The notes below the pieces were generated by a model. The model saw nothing but the letters and a program-made list of their open reading frames with translations. It was not told the DNA's origin and searched no databases. A program made the position numbers and the translations under genes. From the NCBI GenBank assembly GCA_002118135.1, contig BDIU01000140.1, positions 186,001 to 250,000 on the forward strand: 64,000 bases of DNA, in the 5' to 3' direction. Each line of letters opens with the position of its first letter. Within the stretch, counting starts at the first letter, position 1. This DNA comes from Trebouxia sp. TZW2008. Lineage: Eukaryota; Chlorophyta; Trebouxiophyceae; Trebouxiales; Trebouxiaceae. Shown one piece after another: positions 12,093 to 22,000 of the stretch.

Positions 12093-12737
12093 TCAGTGCC
12101 CAGCCCTACTCATGCAGTGAAAACACAAGCCTTTTGCTCGCATGGATTGCTGCTCTGCGTCACTCCTGTCAGGAGTTGGGGCAGCCTTAACAGCACCCTT
12201 CTTAGCATTTGGGGCTGAGACATTCTGACCGTCACGAGGACGCTTCTGGCCTGATTTGCCAGACTGACTAGCAGACGTGTGCTCATTGCGCACTACCGAA
12301 CCAATATGGCTGGCAGATTGCATCAGATCTGAGAAGGAGTCCCATGAGCCCAATGTCTGAGGATTCAGGGCTAGCCTATCGCTATAGGACCTCTCCATGT
12401 GCTCCAGAAACACGAAGCACTTGATGAAATGGGGCAGACCAACATCCTCAATGAGTTCAGCTACAGCATTCTGAAACTCCTGGCAATCAGTCTGCATTGA
12501 CTTGTTGCCTTGCCTGACAGCTAGTAGCTTACTGAAGTTGATGGCATCTGGATCCAGCTCACCATACAAGGACAAGAACATGATGTTGAACTGACGGTGA
12601 TCAACAGTAGCTGCATCCTGCTTGCTGTCCTTCAACTAGTCTGCCATCTTCTTATGGTCTGAATCTGATAGGTTAGCCATGAAGGCAGAAACCCAGTCTG
12701 ACGAGTCGACTCCGACTCTTTCGAACCACTTCCACAG
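12093..12737 (-). pseudogene. Gag-like fragment with partial CCHC zinc knuckle
   Basis: A Met at 12680 begins MANLSDSDHKK, but the frame is already open upstream (WFERVGVDSSDWVSAF), so the true start is missing. An internal stop lies near 12637. The remainder shows the helical Ty3 capsid pattern (INFSKLLAVRQGNKSMQTDC, CFVFLEHMERSYSDRL). It ends with a knuckle CFHCMSRAGH where a stop interrupts C-x2-C-x4-H-x4-C, although the final Cys is still present beyond the stop. Confidence 0.7.
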
Positions 12738-14044
12738 AGCAGGGCACACAGCCAGGCAGTGTAGACAGCCAAAGGAGTACAGACCTCAGGTTCCTACCAA
12801 TTTCATGCATAGACAGACCAAGAGCAGGCGTGCAATGGTCATGCGAATGCAACAAAGGTTCAGAGGACCAGCGTTCAATGTAGCTGATTACATGCCATCA
12901 ACACCAGAGGCGCAAGCATATGCAGCTGGGTCCAGACTGACAAGAGACACAGTGCTCCCTGCACCTGATCCAACGAAAGCAAGAAGCATTGCAACTGCAG
13001 GCAAAGGTGTGAGCAATAAGACTATTGCTCCAGGGTTAGTCCAAGAACACTATACCAGGACACTGCAGACATGTTCTGCTCTGCCAGACTCACCTTATGG
13101 GAGACACACCTCTGCATCTGTGTTGCATGAAGAGGAAAATAGCTGGCTATGACCTAGGAGAACTACTCAGCCCGATACCCTTTGCCACCGATTCCCAAGC
13201 CTTATTGGAGGTGGCACACAACGTGACCCCAGATTTCCTGGCTGCAGCTAGTGCCAGTGAGCTAACAGCAGCTGCAAATGGCCACACAGCAAGTACACCA
13301 GGAGCACAAGCATATGCTGCAGCTTGTGAAGCAAGAAAGCAGAGCATCACAGAGGGCTGCAATGTAGCAGCTATGCTTACAGCACTACAGGAGTCGTCTG
13401 TGAGACCCGAGGCTGAACAGAACCTGGCCAAAGCAGTCATTGATACAGCTGGGACAAACAAGGCTATGCTAATCTGGCAAGAAGCAGCTCAGAGCACCAG
13501 ACTGCAAAGTGTTCACAGCGCTGGTCGATCAGTTGCCATTGCGTATCCGGCAGTGACTGTTCAAGCACAGCTTCCACAAGCAGCTGAGGAGTGCACAGGT
13601 TTTCCAGACAAAACCTCACACAGCGTCAACAAGACTGTGGCAGACACAGCAGGTGCAGGCAGTTGCTGCAAACTTACCCCACAATTAGAACCTGCCCTTG
13701 CCAGTGGCCCCGAAGTCAAGACTGAAGTCAGGCCTGCAGGAAGTGGCACAGGCAAAAAGGTGTCATCTCAGCGCTTGCACTGTTCCGCTGGATATTTGCA
13801 GCGAGGGTTGCCAGTCACCGGCAAGGCCTTTTGGGTGCCTCAGACCGCTTGCTCTCCATATTTAAGCAGATTGCATAGATCGCAGACTGCTCTCCAAGTC
13901 CAGCAACACGCCATGCCGGCAGGCTTTCCGGTCAACAGAAGACGATGCTCCCATCAAGCATCAAGACCTCAGGGAGTCCATTGCACAAGGGCCCAGATCA
14001 GGGCTGTACACTGGAGTGTCAGGCGTTTACTATGTGCAGCCTGA
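12679..14044 (+). CDS. Plus-strand ORFs inside the inverted-repeat element, function unknown
   Basis: Two overlapping frames (12679-13152 and 13097-14044) together span 1.3 kb. The first contains HRAGHTARQCRQPKEYRP, the C-terminal half of a retroviral-type CCHC knuckle, in opposite orientation to the gag fragment it abuts at ~12737. The second is Ala/Thr/Ser-rich with two similar AAAxxxTASTPxAQAYAAG-type blocks and runs into the right inverted-repeat arm, so its C-terminus is repeat sequence. It may be a gag of a second element or chance coding. No enzyme domain is seen. Confidence 0.35.
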
Positions 14045-14814
14045 TGCAGCCATTGCTGTGAGGGAAGTCAAAGGCTTCCTGCTGTTCCTCGAATGGATCA
14101 CCCTGCGGAGTGTAACCAGACTGTGCTGGGACCCTGGTATTGACACTAAAACCAAGGCCAGGAGTGAGGAACAGACCATGAGAGCCTTATTGAGTTGAAG
14201 GAAGACTGGAAGACACACAGAGTGGTGGACTCACGGAGTTGCACACTCACACAGACATTTTCACAGCACAGCACAGCGCATTAGTACAGTTCCAAAGATG
14301 AGGTAGAAAACCAAAGAAGGGAAGTACCAGCAGCTTTACACAGTATACTGATGGTTTCATTGCACAGTTTCAGCTACAATGGAGCAGAAGGCTTGGGCAT
14401 AGCGCTTGGGAGATAGCAAATACAACATTGCTCAAGAAGACACACCTTTGTTTACTGGGGCATAGTCATTGCAATGTGGTGAGAGCACATGGCAGCATGG
14501 GGTGAGAGAGCATAGCAATGTTTTACGCTCCAGGATTATCCTTCCTTCAGTCTTTTGCAACAGCCGTGTTTAGTGACTGCCACTTGGCGCAGTCATGATG
14601 TCAAACTCTTATCTTTATTGCAAACCAGGTGCAGCTTGTGCTTGTCAAGCTGTCATGTGTGGTAGAGGTGTCATCATGCCAAACGCCAGCTAGTAGGTGC
14701 TGAGCAGTGTAGCACAAACTGATATGTGATCAGTGGTGACCACTACCTGTTTGAGCTGTTTTCTTGCCAATTTGGTGGGGGTGTGGTGTCACAGTTGTGA
14801 CAGTGTTTTGCATA
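13678..14814 (-). repeat. Right inverted-repeat arm
   Basis: Reverse complement of 6778-7699 and complete where the left arm is gapped. It includes the 386 bp (14346-14731) missing on the left. The tip palindrome differs from the left by one base (GTCACAGTTGTGAC). Immediately outside it is an 18-bp palindrome TTTTGCATATATGCAAAA. Confidence 0.8.
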
Positions 14815-15237
14815 TATGCAAAAAATCAACAGCGTTGCAACAGCTTCTACTAGCAAACGCATTGTGAACCAAGCAACACGCACTGGAGGCATTCACCCTT
14901 GAATTTTGATGGGCTACTTGCGCATTTCTTGTTGAAGGCTAGCGGTGTGCATTCAATGAATGACATGCTGCAGGCCTTTCAAGCAGTTATATCATTGCTA
15001 CGACAGCATGGCAAGTTGCCCTGCATTGTGAAGCTTTGGTGTGGATTGGCTGCCTTTCACCTCCTGCGCACTTCCATGCATGCTTGCTACTATCAGAGAA
15101 ATTATAAGCTTGTGCTGGCATGTGCTGGCACAGTATGTAGCTACAGAACTTCAAAGGGCTGCGCATTTGTCTGATGTTCATTGGTGCCTTGTCAAACAGC
15201 ACTTGCTTCTGGCCTTCACTAGACTACAATCAGTAAA

Positions 15238-15534
15238 TCAGTCTGACCGAGAAGCCTGAAAGATTTGCGGCTGTTTCACTTGGCCGATTGGAAAAGCTGG
15301 AGTTTTGGCTGCCAAGTAATCAGTCTTCAATGCTAGACCTTTACTTGCTGCTCGAGTCATACTAATTGCTTCTTGATACTCTAACAGCCCAGTGATCACC
15401 TCACCAGCCTGTATGTGCAGCAAACACAATCGCTCAGCGGGACATTTGCCTTTTTTGAGGCAAACCCTGATCAGCTGCCTTTGGCTGCCAGACAAATTCA
15501 CAGTGCTTGCAAGCCACAAAATCCAATGAGTCAC
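15238..15534 (-). CDS. Open reading frame, possibly a terminal exon of the WD40 gene
   Basis: A 98-residue frame ending in TGA, with a usable acceptor inside (AAAGGCAG before CTGATC) in phase 0, which would match the phase-0 end of the exon at 16091. The sequence (VCLKKGKCPAERLCLLHIQ, LEYQEAISMTRAASKGLAL) has mixed composition but no family I recognise. The rest of 14815-16090 shows no gene. Confidence 0.25.
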   Translation of the reverse strand: MTHWILWLASTVNLSGSQRQLIRVCLKKGKCPAERLCLLHIQAGEVITGLLEYQEAISMTRAASKGLALKTDYLAAKTPAFPIGQVKQPQIFQASRSD

Positions 15535-16090
15535 ACTTGGCTCCCTACCCAGGCGTGAATCCTATTCATTGATTGACTGTTTGAAACATGTTTGCATACG
15601 GTGCCCAGCATACCCTTTGTTACAAGCTGTTAATGCTGCCTCACATCTCAAAGCTGCCTCTATAGACAGAGGCTCCCGTTATGACACCTGACGGCATAGA
15701 CTTTTGTCTTTTCTTTTCTTTTCCTGCCTCACAACCTGAAGCAGTCTCATAGGGCAGCAGACTGGACAGTCATGCATACCCACCAAAGCTGAAGGTCATG
15801 CAGCTTTTGTGTGGACAGGATAGTCAGCGCTTTGGTGTAGTGTAAGCCGGTGAGGCAATGCACCCAGCTGTCGTGAGTTACGCTGCTGCCAAGTATGAAG
15901 ATGACTGGCCAAGTATGCATTGACACAAGCAGACAGTCTGGGAAATAACATGCCCAGCAATGTTGTTGTCGCCTGCCTATCTAATGTGTGCAAATGCAGA
16001 CTTTGTTTCATCTTTCTTCTGCTATACAGCGCCTAGAAAGGTGTTTAAAGAGATTGTTGGAAATCTGTCTAGTTTTGAACAAGTACATAC

Positions 16091-19000
16091 CTTGCAGTGC
16101 TCTAGCAGCCACATCGACTTCTCCTGGTCAGTCATACCCCCAGGCTGACTCAGCTTGGACTGCCTCTTCGATTTCCTCTTCTTCTTTTTCTTCTTGGCAA
16201 CCTGCTTTTCAGAACTGGCGGCGTCATCCTGCCCTCTCAATGACTCATCCTCAGGGATTGTGGCCAGGGCTGCTCCTTGCTGCCCCAATATGGGCTGCTG
16301 GGCATCTGACGCACACACATCATGGACAAGCCCTGCTTGCTGCTGCTGCTGCTGTTGGGACTGGCCAGGCGTTTCTGTCTGTACCAGCCCGTTTGCCTGC
16401 TGCTGTGGCTCACTAGCGCCCAGTAGTGATGCTGTCTTTGTCAGACTGCGGCTTTCTTCCTGAGGCTTGCCCCCTGCATGTGGTGCAGTGAGTCAGGTTT
16501 GAACCGATGCCTACCATGTGCCTACTGCTGCTGTTGAGACTAGCAGCCTGTTTGCCTGCTGCTGTGGCTCACTTGCTCCTAGCAGGGATGCTGTCTTGGT
16601 CACACTGCGGCTGTCCTCCTGGGGCTTGTTTCCTGCACATGGTGCAATGAGTCAGATCAGAATCATTGCCCACCACATGACTGCTGCTTGATGCTGTGGC
16701 TCACTAGCGCCTAGCAGTGATGCTATCTTTGTCACACTGGGGCTGTCCTCCTCAGGCTTATCCCCTGCACGTGGTGAAGTGAGTCAGATCACAACTGTTG
16801 TCAACCACATGACTGCCGCTTGATGCTTGCTGCTGCGGCTCACTAGCGCCTAGCAAGGATGCTGTCTTTGTCACACTGCAACTGTCCTCCTGAGGCTTAT
16901 GCCCTGCATGTGGTGCAGTGAGTCAGATCAGAACCATTGCCCACCGCATGACTGCTGCTTGATGCTATAGCTCACTGGCGCCCAGCAGTGATGCTGTCTT
17001 TGTTACACTGCAGCTGTCCCGCTTGAGGCTTCTCTCCTGCACGTGGTGCGACGAGTCAAATCAGAGTCATTGCTCACCACATGACTGCTGCTTCATGCTG
17101 TGGCTCATCAGCGCCCAGCAGTGATGCTGTCTTTGACATGCCACTGCTGACATCCTGAGGCTTCTCTTCTGCATGTAGTACAAGATGCCAGGTCAACGCG
17201 GTTAAGACTAGAGTGAACAGGTGTGGCAGTGAAGCATCATTTGATTGAGGACCTCTGGGCGTCTTTGGACAAATACATAACTCTGCTATGGAGATGTGAG
17301 GGACCATGTTGCAGGTGCTAGGACATTCTGATGGTAGTGACAATGCAATGGGAAACCGAGAACTGCATTCTGACTGTAGAAGTACCTCTGAGTAAGTAGA
17401 CATAAGGGCATGTAGACATGATGACAAGTTATAAGTACCCAGCGCAGTTGTCAACAGAAGCAATGACTGCACCTGCAAGGGACTGCAGGCGGCCCAAACT
17501 TCGTTTCCTGGACATGGTCTTCTTCAGGGTGCCCCGCTTGCTGAAGGAGAAGCAGGGTAGGGCGGGGGGCCGGGAGTCCCCCTCCTGGTGCAGGAAAGCA
17601 TCTGGGGCTGACACCACCCTCAAGGCCTTGGCCATAAAGCTGGACAGGCCCTCCACCTCCCCTTGCTCACTGCCACTGCTGCTGCCACTGTCACTATGAC
17701 TGTCACTGCACATTGCCAGCCAGAGGTTGCAGGCAGTCATTGAAGACTGGACACATGTGTGACAAGGGCGCTAGTCTGAAGGGCAAGGCACACGGCGGGG
17801 GCGGGGGATCCCCTCCTGATGCAGGAAGGCATCTGGGGCTGACACCACTCTCAAGGCCTTGGCCATGAAGCTGGACAGCCCTAACGCCTCCCCTTGCTCG
17901 CTGCCGCTGCTGCTGCCGCTGCTGCTGCCGCTGCTGCTGCCGCTATCACTGCGTGTTGTAAGCAGTTGATGACTGGATGCACATGTAAGGATGCCAGCCC
18001 GACTTGCATGAAGTTGAACAATGCAACCACGGGCCCTCCCCTTGCTCACTGCCACTGCTGCTGCCACTGTCACTGCGCACAGCAAGCCAATGATTACAGG
18101 CAATCACTGAAGAATGGATCCCAACAGAAGGAAACCATTTAGCTTGAAGGGCTGGAAGGGTGGCAAGGGTCCCCCTCCTGGTGCAGAATGGCATCAGGAG
18201 CTGACACCACCCTTAAGGCCTTGGCCATGAAGCTGGACAGGCCTGCCATCTCCCCTAGCTCACTGCCACTGCTGCTGCCATTGCTGCTGTCACTGTCACT
18301 GCACATTGCAAGCCAGACCTTGCAGGTACTTGCTTATAATGCATGTGTGAAGAAACCAGCCACTCTTGCATAAACCGGGGATAGGCCAGCCATTTCTGTT
18401 AGCTGACTGCCACTGCTACTGCTGTTGCTGCTGCCACTGTCACTGCACATTGCAGGCCACATGTCATGAATTGGATGCGCTAGTGCGGAACCATTCAGTT
18501 TTAGTGCAGGCAGGTGCTTCAGATTGAATGAGACCACAAAGGAGCCAGCCAGCCTAGCATGCAGCTGGACAGGCCAGCCACCTCCTGTGGCTCACTGCCG
18601 TTGCTGATGGCACTGTCACTGCTCAATGCAAGACAGAAAAATGTGAGTAGTGAATTTGAAAACCTCTCAAGTGATCCTGTCAAAGAAGCAGTTGCAGCCA
18701 AACATGAGGCAACACAGCAAGGCTTGCATTGTAAGCTGAAGCAGCGTCACAACTTTGGCAGTCCATGCATACCTGATAGCAGATGACTCGCTCCCGCTGT
18801 CTCCGCCTTCCTCAACCTGTGCATCCTCGCCTGGGACAGCAGCTGAGTCATCTGTGCCCGCAGCAGCACTTGCACTCATAATTTTTTGCATTGAGTCTTG
18901 AGTTGCACTGCTTGGAAGCTTAGGCGATGCAGCTGTGCTTTGGTCTTCTTGAATGAGCTCCTTGTTGAGTCGCCTCAGGGTTTGATGCAGTGAGGGAGTG

Positions 19001-22000
19001 CTGTGTGTGGCAGCTCTGCAGCAGCAAATGACAAGGTGTGTAAACACAATGTATGGTAACTGAGATCAACCAGTGTTACTGTTGAATGCATGTGAAGCTT
19101 ACTTGTGGACCGACACACAGACAATCTAGCAGCCGATTAGGGACTGCATCAGCCAGGGAATGATGCCCACCATAGTGGGCAGCAGCCTGGGTCAGCAATA
19201 CTGCATAGGAACAACAGTTTAGACTTGCACGCCAATCACAGAGGTTTAGTACAGCATGCGACCACCTGCGTATCCCAGCTGCAAGCTGAGCTCTCATATC
19301 TGCACTGGACGCCTGTTGCTCATCAAGCCCAATCTCTTCTTCCTGTCCATGCCCAGCTGCTTCTGCTGCACTGATGCCTACAGCTCCCCCAGAATCTGGC
19401 TCTGCAAAGCCAACCTTGTGTCCTGCTGCACTGCCGCTGCCTCTGCTTGCATGGCTGCTCAGCAGTGTATTGCTCACACCGGCAGCAGCAGCTGTGGCCG
19501 CAGCTGTGGCCACAGCTGCATCACCAGCTGCAGTTCTGCCTGGAATGCAGCTTGCTGCACTGTGACTGTAATCAGCTGCATCTACACTCCCTTTCACATC
19601 ATCAGCACCGCTGCTTGGCCCATGCAATGCTGTCAAGGCTGCAGCAGACGGTGTGTCCTCGCCAGCAGCTGAAGATGCATGAGGGCCACTGCTCTGATCC
19701 TGGCTGTCAGGTGATTTAAACCGTTGCCAAGCTTTGGATGCAGTTGCAAGCTTGGCGACAACCGCAACAGGTGAGGCGTCTGCCTTGGTGATTGTGTCTT
19801 CAAAGATGGACAGTCTTGCGTCTGAGCCCAGGGTCTGTAGGTGCTGCAGCATGTCTGGCTGCATGAGGTCTTGAGCCATGCTGAGCTGTGTGGACAGTCC
19901 TGAAAGCTGCACCTTGTCTGACACCTGGAATGAAGCAAACACCAGCTGACAAGTTGAACTTCATGCCACAGGGGACAGAGGGTTTGGTGTTGGTGGACCT
20001 TGAGTGCATTGCGTTTGCATTGAGACATGCTGACACGATTGACACATCAGCTTCCAGAACTGACTATGCTACAGCAAGATGATACTCAGTCCAGATGTAC
20101 ATCCCTGCTGGCATTTGTGATATGCACCCACAGCACGATGCAGTTGAAGTACCTGCGCCAGAGTTTACTGGCAAGCTAATGCAAGGCGCTTGCTGGAATT
20201 CTTTAGCAACACATTGCTTGCCACAATGCACTGCACGCTGCTGGTTGTTTCGGGTATGCATCTGCACTTCACTGCATGGAATGTACCTGGGCCAGCGTCT
20301 GCTGCCGAGCCAAAGCAAGGCGCTTGCTAGAAGAAGAGCTGACTAGATGCTGACTCAATGGCTGCACTGGGCCTGCATTCAATGGCGGCTGTTGCTGCTG
20401 CGGTTTATTGTGTTCTGTCACCAGCATCGCCATCTCTTCTGCCGTCAGCAGTGCATAGCTGTCAGCACGGATGACCACCAGCTTCTGAGCAAGTGCTGCA
20501 ACTATGTCGCCTTTGTCATTGAGGAAGCTGACCGAGAAGATGGGCTCCAGGAGGTGCATAGTGCGCTTCAACCGCTTGCGCCTGTCATACACCTGAAGCA
20601 TCGCGCAAGCAGCTTGACATCACCTGGCTGACATTGCACACGCTTATTAATTTTGGGAATTGTTGACATTGCCACTGTAATGTGACAAAACCAATCACCA
20701 AACACGCCAGCCCTGACATGTGTCTGGCAGCCAACAAACAACCTTACAGAGGAATGCACACCATGTTCATCTGAGCCTACAGAGATGAAGTACATGACAG
20801 CAGCATGGACGCTGACGCCAGTCACTGGGCCATCATGATCTTCCATCTTGAAGCAACCAGACACAGCAATGACACCAAACAGCCGCACAACTGGGCCATA
20901 CCTTGACTAGGCCATCTGAGCCTGTAAAGATGAATTACCTGACAGCAGCATGGGCACTGAGGCCAGTTACCGGCCCATCATGGTCTTCCTTGTCATATCC
21001 CATCATGCAACCATTGCTATCACACAGTCTTCAAGACGAGTGCACACCTTGACCAAGCCATCTGAGCCTGCAGAGATGAAGTGCCTGAGGGCTACATGAG
21101 CACTGAGGCCAGTCACCGGCCCATCATGATCTTCCATCTTAGGGCTCACTAGCAGATCCCCTGTGTCCATGTTCACCAGGTGCACCCCCCCTGCATCACC
21201 CCCCAGCACCGCCACCTCCCCCATCACCTCTATGTGGGTTAGCCTTTCACTGAACCTGAAGCAAGTGACAGAGCAGCTTAAGTTTGTATATGCAACAGGT
21301 TAATCGTGGCAATGGTGGCAAGCACTGCCAAATGCATCCCCCAGGCATCAACACCTAGCACCGTCACCTCCCTCATCACCTTTATGTGGGTCAGCCTTTC
21401 ACTGAACCTGACGCGCACACATGATGCCCATCAACACCTTGTTGCTGATCGGCCACTTGCTGACTGTTCCTTCTACAATGACTTCTTGTTGTAGGGACAC
21501 TCAATGTAAGCACATTCTCGATGTAAGGACAGCACAATCAGAAACCCAGTACTGTCCTCTGACTGTAATAGCACCTCTGAGGGACGATGCCTCAACTCAA
21601 GGACAATTACATTAGAAATGAAAGCAGTCGTTACAAAGAGAAGTCACTGTATCCAGATGCACAGCAAAGTCCTAGGGTATGTGCAACACAAGACTTGAAG
21701 CAGTCAAGCATGGACGAAAGTGCCTTGCGCAACACTCAACACATCAATGTGAGACAGGATGGAGTTGAGTTTCTTGCCACGTACGAGCAGTCTGTAACCA
21801 GGCATTAGCTTCTTATGTGGTTCTGTGCAGGCTGGATGCAGGATGCAAAGGCATGTTTCGAAATGGAGTCAGATGCATACACACCTGAGCTCTCTGAGAA
21901 CACGATGGCCGCGCATGTGCCACACCTTTAGCAGATCGCTGCTTGTTGTGACCATGCGCTGCCGACCAGCATCAACCGTCAGCAGGTCAATCGGGTCACC

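Larger units (their letters stand above)
8134..12737 (-). pseudogene. Ty3/gypsy chromovirus-type retrotransposon, decayed
   Basis: Gag, protease, reverse transcriptase, RNase H, integrase and chromodomain follow one another on the minus strand, the normal Ty3/gypsy order. The frame is broken several times (stop in gag at ~12637, stop after the gag zinc knuckle at ~12093, frame changes between protease, RT, RNase H and integrase). No 5' LTR or primer-binding site is present: gag ends abruptly at ~12737 against plus-strand sequence. No second copy of the sequence left of 8134 is found to the right of gag in direct orientation, so LTRs cannot be defined. Confidence 0.85.
6778..14814. mobile_element. 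~8-kb composite element bounded by long inverted repeats
   Basis: The left arm (6778-7699, interrupted by Ns) and the right arm (13678-14814) are reverse complements over their whole length. Each begins TGCAAAACACTGTCACAG and carries two palindromes near its tip (6789-6804 TGTCACAGCTGTGACA; 6847-6859 AGTGGTCACCACT). Between the arms lie a minus-strand Ty3/gypsy chromovirus remnant and a plus-strand ORF. I see no clear target-site duplication: the left flank is GTCTTA, while the right end forms a palindrome TTTTGCATATATGCAAAA. The structure could be a large terminal-inverted-repeat DNA element invaded by a retroelement, or two copies of one repeat in opposite orientation around a rearrangement. 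Confidence 0.6.

Noticed and set aside
16155..16463. Phe/Cys-rich plus-strand ORFs
   Set aside because: They are antisense shadows of the Lys- and Gln-rich WD40 exon.
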